Positions 9,559-19,447 of a stretch of 53,113 nt of DNA are shown here, piece after piece. The DNA comes from Planctomycetia bacterium (GTDB taxonomy: Bacteria > Planctomycetota > Planctomycetia > Pirellulales > UBA1268), in the NCBI GenBank assembly GCA_021414115.1, contig JAIOPD010000090.1, positions 1 through 53,113 on the forward strand. Reading direction: 5' to 3'. Every line of letters begins with the position of its first letter. Position 1 is the stretch's first letter. A model generated the notes under the pieces. It had not been told where the DNA came from and searched no databases. It saw only the letters and a program-made list of their open reading frames with translations. The translations under genes were made by a program, and so were the position numbers.

Positions 9559-10368
9559 GTGGCCAGCAGTCCGCTTCGTCTCGTCGTTCATGGGGCCGCC
9601 GGCCGGATGGGCCAGCGGATCGTGGCCTGTGCCGCGTCTGATACCACGCCCTGGAACCTCGTGGCGGCGATCGAGCGGCCCGGCCATCCGCGGGCCGGTT
9701 CCGACGCGGGCGTGCTCGCGGGCATTCCTTCGGCCGGCGTGGCGATCGCCGCGGGCTGGGAGTGTCCGGCCGACGTCGTGATCGACTTCTCGCTGCCGGA
9801 GGCGGTGGTCGGAATCCTCGCGACCTGCGTGGCGAAGAAAGTGCCGCTCGTCGTGGCCACGACGGGGCTCGAGGAAGCGGAGCGGCGGGCGATCGCCGAG
9901 GCCGCGAAGACGATTCCGATCCTCCAGTCGCCGAGCATGAGCCTGGCGGTGAATATCGCGATGGACCTCGTGGCCCGGGCCGGCACCCTGCTCTCCGGCG
10001 TCGGTGGCCGCACCGACGTCGAGATCATCGAGTGTCATCATCGGCACAAGGAGGATTCACCCAGCGGCACGGCGCTCAAGTTTGGCTCGATCGTGCAGCA
10101 AACGATGGGGCAGACGATCGCGACCCACGGCCGCGAGGGTCGGCCCGGCGCCCGGCCCGCCGACGAGATCGGCTATCACGCCGTCCGTGCGGGCGACAAC
10201 CCCGGTGAGCACACGATCCTCTTTGGCATGGAGGGCGAGTCGCTGTCGGTGAACGTCCGCGCGACGAACCGCGACTGCTACGCCCGTGGCGCCCTAGCGG
10301 CCGCCGCGTTCCTCGTCGGCAAGCCCGCCGGCCTCTATTCGATGCGCGACGTGCTCGGCATCGTCTGA
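9559..10368 (+). CDS. dapB: 4-hydroxy-tetrahydrodipicolinate reductase
   Basis: The 269-residue enzyme reduces 4-hydroxy-tetrahydrodipicolinate with NAD(P)H on the lysine/diaminopimelate path. The Rossmann motif 'GAAGRMG' is at residues 12-18. The catalytic block 'ECHHRHKEDSPSGTA' carries His160, His161 and Lys164. I chose GTG at 9559 because GAGGAGGA ends 4 bases upstream and the Rossmann strand follows. An in-frame ATG at 9514 would add 15 unlikely residues. It lies 80 bp after the second thrC repeat copy, so it may share the thrC transcript. Confidence 0.93.
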   Translation: MASSPLRLVVHGAAGRMGQRIVACAASDTTPWNLVAAIERPGHPRAGSDAGVLAGIPSAGVAIAAGWECPADVVIDFSLPEAVVGILATCVAKKVPLVVATTGLEEAERRAIAEAAKTIPILQSPSMSLAVNIAMDLVARAGTLLSGVGGRTDVEIIECHHRHKEDSPSGTALKFGSIVQQTMGQTIATHGREGRPGARPADEIGYHAVRAGDNPGEHTILFGMEGESLSVNVRATNRDCYARGALAAAAFLVGKPAGLYSMRDVLGIV

Positions 10369-10405
10369 CGACGGCTCGCACGAGGGAATGGCCGATCATC
10401 CGCCC

Positions 10406-10513
10406 GGGAAGCCCGGAGCGCAAGCGACGGGTAGACGGGTGGCGACCTTGGTCGTGCCGCGGAGCCGGGAGAGGTGGAGGACGTATTCCCCGCGCTCGCG
10501 CTTGGGGCTTCCC
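10406..10513 (+). repeat. Dispersed palindromic-ended repeat, copy 1
   Basis: A ~108-bp unit starts GGGAAGCCCGGAGCGCAAGCG and ends in its near inverse CGCTCGCGCTTGGGGCTTCCC. Its interior has 'GGGTAGACGGGTGGC' and 'GTGGAGGACGTATTCCCCGCG', shared with the copies at 17043-17152 and 18791-18902. It lies between the converging 3' ends of dapB and the ferritin gene, where it could fold and end or protect transcripts. Confidence 0.8.
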
Positions 10514-10554
10514 GGCCAAAAGCGATTCACCCCCGGCGAACCGATCCGGCCTGA

Positions 10555-11043
10555 CTACTCGCGCTTCTTCGCCTCTTTGTCGAGATACAGCAGCGAGCCC
10601 TTGCTGTCGCCGATCATGGCGAGCTTGTCGACCATGAGTTGCGCCTCGCTCTCTTCCTCGACCTGTTCACTGACGAACCAGCTCAGGAAGGTCTTCGTGG
10701 CGTAATCCTTCTCTGCTTCCGCGGCACCGTAGATCTCGTTCACCGAGCGGGTGATGTACTTCTCGTGCTCGAGCACTTTTTGAAACACCTCGAAGACGCT
10801 CTTGTATTCGGCCCGCGGCTGATCGATCGCGGCGAGGGTTACCCGGCCGTTCTGGGCATTGATGTAGTCGTAGAACTTCAGGGCGTGCTCCAACTCTTCG
10901 CGGTGCTGGACCCGGAGCCAGTGGGCAAATCCCACCAGCGACTCCGACTCCACGTACGCGGCCATGGCCAAGTAGGCATAGCTCGAGGAATATTCGCGGT
11001 TGAGCTGGGCGTTCAGCAGATCCTGGATTTTCGGACTGATCAT
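10555..11043 (-). CDS. ftnA: Ferritin
   Basis: The 162-residue bacterial non-haem ferritin stores iron in a 24-mer cage in the cytoplasm. All ferroxidase ligands are present at the numbers known for E. coli FtnA: Glu17, Glu50, His53, Glu94 and Gln127. I chose the ATG at 11043 because AAGGAGA precedes it by a good spacing; nine codons upstream are not needed. An 18-bp near-palindrome lies 10 bp upstream of the start codon, next to the Shine-Dalgarno. The gene stands alone and converges with dapB across repeat copy 1. Confidence 0.93.
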   Translation of the reverse strand: MISPKIQDLLNAQLNREYSSSYAYLAMAAYVESESLVGFAHWLRVQHREELEHALKFYDYINAQNGRVTLAAIDQPRAEYKSVFEVFQKVLEHEKYITRSVNEIYGAAEAEKDYATKTFLSWFVSEQVEEESEAQLMVDKLAMIGDSKGSLLYLDKEAKKRE

Positions 11044-11052
11044 GGCTTCTCC

Positions 11053-11070
11053 TTGGGAAACGTTTTCCAA
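11053..11070. promoter_or_regulatory. Near-perfect 18-bp palindrome upstream of ferritin
   Basis: TTGGGAAACGTTTTCCAA matches its own reverse complement at 16 of 18 positions and centres on AAACGTTT. The size and central CG resemble LacI-family operators. It sits between the ferritin ribosome site and an AT-rich stretch (TAGGAT on the minus strand at 11071-11076) that may be the -10. Confidence 0.5.
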
Positions 11071-11199
11071 ATCCTATGCACTCCCCGCGCCGGTGGATAG
11101 CACCTTCGACGCCACGGCACGGGGATTGCCGAAGTGTCCCCCGGACACACGCGGCTGAGCGGCTCAACTCCACCGGCTGACCGGCAGTGGCGGAAGGCG

Positions 11200-12090
11200 T
11201 CAGCGGTCGGAGCGACTCGAGAAAAAGGCCCCCGTCAGCCGCGACAGGAGCCAGAGTGTTCCCAGCGGGAGGATGATCGTGGAGATCGTAAAATAGATGG
11301 CGAGGTTCACGATCGATTCGCCGACTGCGGCCAGCGATTCGTAGAGCTTTCGGGCCCGGTCGCCGATCGCATCCACCGGGTTGTATCGTTCGTACCACGG
11401 ACGGCCCGCGTCGTCGGCCTCCGCCCGCTCGATCTTCTCGGTCGTCTCGGCCACGGCCGCCGATGCCTGCTGGTAACTCGGCTCGAGGAATCGGTCGGCG
11501 ACCAGCGAATCGATCCAGCCGGCGGCAGGCAACGCGAGCCGTGCGAAGAGCGCGAGGCCGAAGAGCCTGCGGCTCCAGGCCGCCAGCGACCGCTGGCCGG
11601 AGGGGCCGCAGAGCGCCGAGAGGCCGAGGGCCACGAGCGCCGGCAGAAACAGCCAGGCCCCGAGCGTCTTGGCGATTTGCATCCCCAGTCGCTGCACGCC
11701 CAGGGCCGTCGTGCTGGTGAGGAGCAGCGCGCCGTATTGCTCGACGAGATCGTTGATCGGATCGAGGGCCTGGCCGATGCCGATGCTGCCGCCGGGCCCG
11801 AACGAGAAGCTCACCTCCGAACTCTGGGCGAGCGAGATGCCGCTGTCGAGGCCGCGGGTGGCGGCGAGGGCCGCGAGCGTGCGGGCGAACGACGCCTCCA
11901 TCCAGGCCTCGCCCTTCGAATCGGCCAGGGGTGCGATCGTGAAGAGCACGACCGCCGCGATCGCCACCTGAAGCGCAGCCCGGGCCACGGGCTCGCGGAA
12001 TCGTGACGGCACGAAGGGCAGCCAGTCACCACGGACGAGCGCCGCGAGCCGGTCGTCGATCCCGCTGACAGGTTTCGCATCACCACTCAT
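11200..12090 (-). CDS. Hypothetical integral membrane protein
   Basis: The 296-residue protein matches no family I can name. I see a hydrophilic N-terminus, a membrane segment near residues 40-60 ('ALQVAIAAVVLFTIAPLA'), and a likely extracytoplasmic region of about 90 residues. A hydrophobic block follows near 140-205, then a charged stretch ('AETTEKIERAEADDAGR') and a C-terminal membrane helix near 265-285. I chose the ATG at 12090 because GGAGA lies 7 bases upstream. It follows pckA on the same strand, 37 bp apart, and may be co-transcribed with it. Confidence 0.7.
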   Translation of the reverse strand: MSGDAKPVSGIDDRLAALVRGDWLPFVPSRFREPVARAALQVAIAAVVLFTIAPLADSKGEAWMEASFARTLAALAATRGLDSGISLAQSSEVSFSFGPGGSIGIGQALDPINDLVEQYGALLLTSTTALGVQRLGMQIAKTLGAWLFLPALVALGLSALCGPSGQRSLAAWSRRLFGLALFARLALPAAGWIDSLVADRFLEPSYQQASAAVAETTEKIERAEADDAGRPWYERYNPVDAIGDRARKLYESLAAVGESIVNLAIYFTISTIILPLGTLWLLSRLTGAFFSSRSDR

Positions 12091-12127
12091 GTCATCGTCT
12101 CCGGTGTGCATCGTGTCGCCAAGAAGC

Positions 12128-13714
12128 TCACTCGCTCGGGCCGGCCAGCGCGACCTCGCTGGTGACCTTGTCGAGATACTGGCGGAAGTTGTGGGCGAAG
12201 AGCCCCGCGAGCTTGCGGGCCGTCACGTCGTAGGCCACCTTGTCGGCCCAGGCGTCGCGGGGCACGAGCACGTCGGCGGGCACGCCCGGACAGGAGGTGA
12301 TCGCATCGAGGCTGAACACGGCATCGGCCGCGGTCGGCGGCTTTTGCAGGGCACCCGAGTGGATCGCGTCGATGATCCCCCGGGTGATCGACAGCTTCAT
12401 CCGTTTGCCGATTCCGTAGGAGCCGCCGCTCCAGCCGGTGTTGACGAGCCAAACGTTCACCTTGTGCTCGTGGATTTTTTCGGCGAGCAGCTCGGCGTAT
12501 TTCATCGGATGCCAGACGAGGAAGGGGCCGCCGAAACAGGGTGAAAACGTCGCTTGCGGCTCCGTGATCCCCATTTCGGTGCCCGCCACCTTCGCCGTGT
12601 AGCCGCTGATGAAGTGATACATCGCCTGCGCTGGCGAGAGCCGGCTGACCGGCGGCAGCACTCCGAAGGCGTCGCACGTCAGGAAGATGACGTCGGTGGG
12701 ATGTCCCGCCACGCACGGGATCTTGGCGTTGCGGATGAAGTCGATCGGGTAGGCCCCGCGGGTGTTCTGCGTGATGCTCGTGTCGTGGAAGTCGACGTGG
12801 TGCGACTCCTCGTCGTAGACCACGTTTTCGAGCACGGCGCCGAACCGCAGTGCCTGGAAGATGTCGGGCTCGGTTTCGGGGGCGAGGTCGATCGCCTTCG
12901 CGTAGCAGCCCCCCTCGATGTTGAAGATGCCCGTGTCGCTCCAGCAGTGCTCGTCGTCGCCGATCAGGAGTCGCTTGGGGTCGGCCGAGAGCGTCGTCTT
13001 GCCAGTGCCGGAAAGACCGAACAAGAGCGACGATGAGCCGGTATCTCGGTCGGCAGTCGCCGAGCAGTGCATCGAGAGGATGTTCCGTTTGGGGGCGAAG
13101 TAGTTGAGCATGGTGAACACGCCCTTCTTCATCTCGCCGGCATACTCGGTGCCGAGGATCACCATCTCCTTCGACTCGAGCGAGAGATCGATGCTGGTCT
13201 TCGACGTCATCCCATGGGTCCGCCGGTTGGCCGGAAAACGGCCGGCGTTGTAGATCACGGCGTCGGGCTCGCCGAAGTCGGCCAGTTCCTCCTTCGTGGG
13301 GCGGATCAGCATCGTGTGCATGAAGAGCGCGTGGTAGGGCCGCGAACAGATCACGCGAACCTTCAGCCGATGCTGCGGGTCCCAGCCAGCGTAGGCATCG
13401 ACGCAGTAGAGAAACTCACGGGTGTTGAGATAGTCCTTGGCCCGCTCGAGATTGATCTGGAAGGTCTCGTCGTCGATCGGCAGGTTGACGCTCCCCCACC
13501 AGACGTCGTGCTCCGACGCCGGGTCGCGGACGATCCGCTTGTCTTTCGGCGAGCGGCCGGTCTTGTCGCCGGAGTAGGCGATCAGGGCGCCCGAGTCGGC
13601 GATCGCGCTGCGGGCATCGATGCGGATGGCCTCCGCGTAGAGTTCGGCGGGAGCAAGGTTGCGGCGAACGTCGGCGACGGTGATGCCGTGTCGGGAAAGG
13701 TCCAGGGATCGCAT
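12128..13714 (-). CDS. pckA: Phosphoenolpyruvate carboxykinase (ATP)
   Basis: The 528-residue cytoplasmic enzyme makes phosphoenolpyruvate from oxaloacetate and ATP, the entry step of gluconeogenesis. The P-loop 'GLSGTGKTT' is at about 233-241. The metal-binding Asp253-Asp254 lie in '[12 protein letters not shown]'. 'RSPKDKRIV' and '[12 protein letters not shown]' are typical of the ATP-dependent type. I chose the start at 13714; the longer frame to 13825 would run into the riboswitch promoter region. The gene diverges from gcvP. The length fits the family (E. coli 540). Confidence 0.96.
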   Translation of the reverse strand: MRSLDLSRHGITVADVRRNLAPAELYAEAIRIDARSAIADSGALIAYSGDKTGRSPKDKRIVRDPASEHDVWWGSVNLPIDDETFQINLERAKDYLNTREFLYCVDAYAGWDPQHRLKVRVICSRPYHALFMHTMLIRPTKEELADFGEPDAVIYNAGRFPANRRTHGMTSKTSIDLSLESKEMVILGTEYAGEMKKGVFTMLNYFAPKRNILSMHCSATADRDTGSSSLLFGLSGTGKTTLSADPKRLLIGDDEHCWSDTGIFNIEGGCYAKAIDLAPETEPDIFQALRFGAVLENVVYDEESHHVDFHDTSITQNTRGAYPIDFIRNAKIPCVAGHPTDVIFLTCDAFGVLPPVSRLSPAQAMYHFISGYTAKVAGTEMGITEPQATFSPCFGGPFLVWHPMKYAELLAEKIHEHKVNVWLVNTGWSGGSYGIGKRMKLSITRGIIDAIHSGALQKPPTAADAVFSLDAITSCPGVPADVLVPRDAWADKVAYDVTARKLAGLFAHNFRQYLDKVTSEVALAGPSE

Positions 13715-13792
13715 GGCGGGTGAGTTCCGGTGCATGGGGCAGGCAGGAGTCGGCAGTGTATTTCGAGGTGCACGCCGCGCCAGCCCGGATGG

Positions 13793-13821
13793 TTGTCGGT
13801 TTTGAGGGCATGGCCTAGACT
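13793..13821 (+). promoter_or_regulatory. Probable sigma-70 promoter of the glycine riboswitch-gcvP transcript
   Basis: TTGTCG (13793-13798) and TAGACT (13816-13821) are 17 bp apart, and the spacer ends 'GGGCATGGCC'. The expected start at about 13828 coincides with the first base of the first aptamer stem. Confidence 0.6.
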
Positions 13822-13827
13822 TCATGA

Positions 13828-13989
13828 GTCAGGAGAGAGTCGCAAGACCGCCGAAGGCCGAACGCTCAGGCAAAAGTACTGACGACATTCACTGTTGGAG
13901 AGCGACCCGGCCGTTTGCGGCCGCGTCCACCGAAGGGGCAACCCGCGGGCTTTCGCCCGCGGCGAATCTCTCAGGTTCCAGGACAACAG
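13828..13989 (+). ncRNA. Tandem glycine riboswitch
   Basis: Two glycine aptamers lie side by side. Aptamer 1 (13828-13883) is closed by GTCAG/CTGAC and contains 'GGAGAGAGTCGC', 'CGCCGAAGGCCGAA' and 'CGCTCAGGCAAAAG'. Aptamer 2 (13892-13989) is closed by CTGTTG/CAACAG and contains 'GGAGAGCGACC', 'CACCGAAGGGGCAA' and 'TCTCTCAGGTTCCAGGAC', with a strong GC hairpin as its variable arm. The linker is 8 bases. Tandem glycine aptamers normally turn on glycine-cleavage genes at high glycine. The gcvP ribosome site follows 38 bases later. No terminator with a U-tract is visible, so translational control is more likely. Confidence 0.93.
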
Positions 13990-14039
13990 GGTTCCGCGAT
14001 GTGGCTTCGCGCCTCCATCGCGATTCGAGGAGCCCTGCC

Positions 14040-16985
<2,946 letters not shown>

Positions 16986-17042
16986 AGCGGGTCCAACGGG
17001 GGGCCTCGCGGGTTCGATGTTCCCGTGCCGTGCTTCTCCGTC

Positions 17043-17152
17043 AGGAAGCCCCAAGCGCGATCGCGTGGTATGCGTCCTCCATCTCATTCCGCTCCGCACC
17101 ACCCTCACGGCAGCCACCCGTCTACCCGTCGCTCGCGCTCCGGGCTTCCCGA
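17043..17152 (-). repeat. Dispersed palindromic-ended repeat, copy 2 (inverted)
   Basis: It begins AGGAAGCCCCAAGCGCGATCG and ends GTCGCTCGCGCTCCGGGCTTCCC. Its interior 'GCCACCCGTCTACCC' is the inverse of the interior of copies 1 and 3, so it lies in the opposite orientation. It is just beyond the gcvP 3' end. Confidence 0.8.
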
Positions 17153-17194
17153 GCACTCGACGCCATGGCCCGTGGATCGCCGTGCTTCTCTGTC

Positions 17195-17225
17195 AGGAAG
17201 CCCCAAGCGCGAGCGCGGGGTATAC
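17195..17225 (-). repeat. Half copy of the dispersed repeat
   Basis: AGGAAGCCCCAAGCGCGAGCG followed by CGGGGTAT matches the left end of copy 2 and then diverges. The preceding bases (CCGTGCTTCTCTGTC) also match those before copy 2, so the half copy and its flank were duplicated together. Confidence 0.75.
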
Positions 17226-17316
17226 TGGGTGCACTGAAGCGGTGCCGGAATCCCGCACGTGTCGTGGTCCTAAACCGTACGAATTCCACCGGCTCTCATG
17301 CGTTTCCGCGTCGCGA

Positions 17317-17344
17317 CTGGCATGCGGTCCAGGCAGCGTAAACT
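17317..17344 (+). promoter_or_regulatory. Possible promoter of the XylR-type regulator
   Basis: CTGGCA (17317-17322) and TAAACT (17339-17344) are spaced by 16 bp, 35 bp before the ATG. The -10 is good and the -35 weak. Confidence 0.35.
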
Positions 17345-17379
17345 CATGGTGATCGCCCGCGCGTCGACAGGGATACGGG

Positions 17380-18618
17380 ATGGAAGCGGAAGGCCCGACA
17401 TACGAACGCCCGCACGTTCTCCTGATGGTGGAGACGTCGATCGCATACGGTCGGGGTATTCTCAAGGGCATCACCCGCTGGCTGCGAACCCACCGCCGCT
17501 GGAGCATGTATCTCGAACAGCACGAACTGAGCGCCTCGCCGCCGGCGTGGCTGGCCGACTGGCACGGCGACGGCGTGATCTGCCGGGTGACCGATTCGCA
17601 GGTGGCCGCGATCCTGGGGAGGTCGGGTATTCCCGTCATCGACCTCAATGACCTGTACGACGAACTCGGGTTCGTGCATATCCGGAGCGATCACCGGGCC
17701 ATCGGCCACATGGCGGCCGAGCACCTGATCGACCGCGGGTTTCGCCGGCTCGGTTTCTGCGGCTTCTCCGACCAACGCTGGAGCGGCCTGCGGCTCGAAG
17801 GGGCCCGCGACCGGGCGGCCGCGAGCGGGCTCGCCGTCGAGGCCTTCGAGTCCGATTGGTTCGGTCCGCGGGCACCGGAGTGGGAACGCGGCCAAGAGCA
17901 GTTGAAGGCCTGGCTGCAGACGTTCCCGCGACCGTTCGCCGTGATCGCGTGCAACGATCTCCGCGGTCAGCAGGTGCTCGACGCCGCCCGTCGCGCCGGG
18001 CTCGCCGTGCCCGAGGAGGCGGGTGTGATCGGTGTCGACGACGACGCGCTCCTGTGCGATCTGTGCGATCCGCCGCTGTCGAGTGTGCGGTGCAATCCCG
18101 AAGAGATCGGCTATCGCGCTGCTGAGCAGCTCGACTCGCTCATGGCGGTCCACCGCGTCACAGCCGCTCTGCGGCCGACACAAGTGCTTGTACCGCCGCT
18201 GGGTGTTACCACGCGGCAGAGCACCGACATCCTCGCCATCGCCGATCCCACGCTGGCGGCCGTGCTCCGTATGATCCGGGAGCGGGCCTGCGACGGGCTC
18301 ACGATCCGCGAGCTCGTCCGTCACTCCGGCCTCTCGCGGACGAAGCTGGAGCGACTCTTTCGCGAGACCCTCGGCCGCACGCTCCAGCAAGAGATTCGCG
18401 GGATGCAGATCAAGCGGGCTCGCGAACTGCTCGCGGAAACGGACCTCCCTCTCGAGAAGATCGCGCCCCTCGTCGGCTTCTCGCAGGCGAGCTACCTGAG
18501 CCATGCGTTCAAGCGGGAGGTGGGCGAATCGCCCCGCGATTACCGCCGGAGGGCCCAGGCCGGGAAGGAGGGCGGTGGTGCAGACCGGCGGTCCGCACCA
18601 CCGCCGCAGACGGCCTGA
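17380..18618 (+). CDS. XylR/AraC-type transcriptional regulator with sugar-binding domain
   Basis: The 412-residue regulator has a LacI/periplasmic-binding-protein-like sensor domain (about 10-280; 'ETSIAYGRGILKGITRWLR', 'HIRSDHRAIGHMAAEHL', 'GVIGVDDD'). A C-terminal AraC domain follows with two helix-turn-helices (about 295-390; 'ELVRHSGLSRTKLERLFRE', 'IAPLVGFSQASYLSHAFK'). This layout is that of XylR, which senses a sugar and activates catabolic genes. It is cytoplasmic. A short proline-rich tail follows. The neighbouring carbohydrate genes, or the operons sharing the 34101/38317 upstream element, are plausible targets, but its ligand is unknown. Confidence 0.87.
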   Translation: MEAEGPTYERPHVLLMVETSIAYGRGILKGITRWLRTHRRWSMYLEQHELSASPPAWLADWHGDGVICRVTDSQVAAILGRSGIPVIDLNDLYDELGFVHIRSDHRAIGHMAAEHLIDRGFRRLGFCGFSDQRWSGLRLEGARDRAAASGLAVEAFESDWFGPRAPEWERGQEQLKAWLQTFPRPFAVIACNDLRGQQVLDAARRAGLAVPEEAGVIGVDDDALLCDLCDPPLSSVRCNPEEIGYRAAEQLDSLMAVHRVTAALRPTQVLVPPLGVTTRQSTDILAIADPTLAAVLRMIRERACDGLTIRELVRHSGLSRTKLERLFRETLGRTLQQEIRGMQIKRARELLAETDLPLEKIAPLVGFSQASYLSHAFKREVGESPRDYRRRAQAGKEGGGADRRSAPPPQTA

Positions 18619-18790
18619 AAGCGGTCTTACCGCTCGAGTGAAAAGCCGACTGCGGCCGGGTGTCACGGGAGAGCACTTCAGTCAAAGGCACCTGATGCGC
18701 TCATGTCTCTATCGTGAGGATCCGCGGGTGGCACGTGCAGAAATCGGGAAAACTCGGCCTGGCGATCAGCGAGCCGTGGCATCGGGTGCT

Positions 18791-18902
18791 CAGGAAGCCC
18801 GGAGCGCGAGCGACGGGTATCCGGGTGGCAGAGCGTGAGGGTGCCGCGGAACGAGGCGGGGTGGAGGGCGTATTCCCCGCGCTCGCCCTCGGGGCTTCCT
18901 GA
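18791..18902 (+). repeat. Dispersed palindromic-ended repeat, copy 3
   Basis: It begins CAGGAAGCCCGGAGCGCGAGCG, has 'GGGTATCCGGGTGGC' and 'GTGGAGGGCGTATTCCCCGCG' inside, and ends CTCGGGGCTTCCTG. The orientation is as copy 1. It lies about 170 bp beyond the XylR-type gene's stop. Confidence 0.8.
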
Positions 18903-19447
18903 CCGAAAGTATGTCACCGCACGTGAACCGTTGCGCACCGCGATTGAGACCCGAGCCGCAGCGATGCAGAAAGGATACGGCGTCCAGACGCGGCGGGGCG
19001 GAGATCGCTGCATCGCCGTGATGGTGTTCGACCGCCGCTTCGCCAAGGAATCGTTCGATTTCGGCGAGGAAGATCGGCGTGGGCGGCAGGACGGTGCGGG
19101 CCGCGATACGGCCCCATTTTGCCTTGCTCGACGATCATCTCGCCGCGCCGGATGCACCCCTCCAGCCGTCATGTCGACGATCAAGTCGGGGACGACCGGC
19201 TGTTGTGGAGACCGTGCGGCATCGCGCGATTAACCGTCACGTCAGCGGTATGCGGCGCGACCGGCGGTTCGACAATCGAGGAGACGATTCAGGGACAGTG
19301 CGCTCCACCGCCCTCGATCCTCAACCTGCCGCCCCTTTCAGTCGCCATGGCGGGTCTTTCAGTCCGTGCGAACCGCCCGGCGTTTCGTGGTTCACCGCCT
19401 TTCCCCCGGTAACAGAAATCTGTCACACTGTCAGCGTTTCCGGTGCC
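18903..19447. other. Unassigned region, possibly a decayed gene
   Basis: No intact gene is convincing here. On the minus strand, two adjacent frames give protein-like stretches ('IRRGEMIVEQGKMGPY' near 19100-19150 and 'PIFLAEIERFLGEAAVEHHH' near 19020-19080) that would need a frameshift to join. No family is recognised. The right end (19340-19447) should hold the promoter of the hydrolase gene. I see no clear promoter boxes. Confidence 0.35.

Larger units (their letters stand above)
16986..17379. other. Intergenic region between gcvP and the XylR-type gene
   Basis: This 394-bp stretch has no credible gene. It holds one full copy (17043-17152) and one half copy (17195-17225) of the dispersed repeat. 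Each is preceded by a near-identical 'CCGTGCTTCTC(C/T)GTC'. A possible promoter for the downstream regulator is at 17317-17344. Short open frames here arise from the repeats. Confidence 0.7.

Noticed and set aside
13824-14039. Upstream extension of gcvP
   Set aside because: The frame is open, but the bases form a tandem glycine riboswitch. The Shine-Dalgarno is 7 bases before the ATG at 14040.
17025-17352. Short open frames around 17.0-17.35 kb
   Set aside because: They are generated by the dispersed repeat and give the same SVRKPQARARG-type peptides at each copy.
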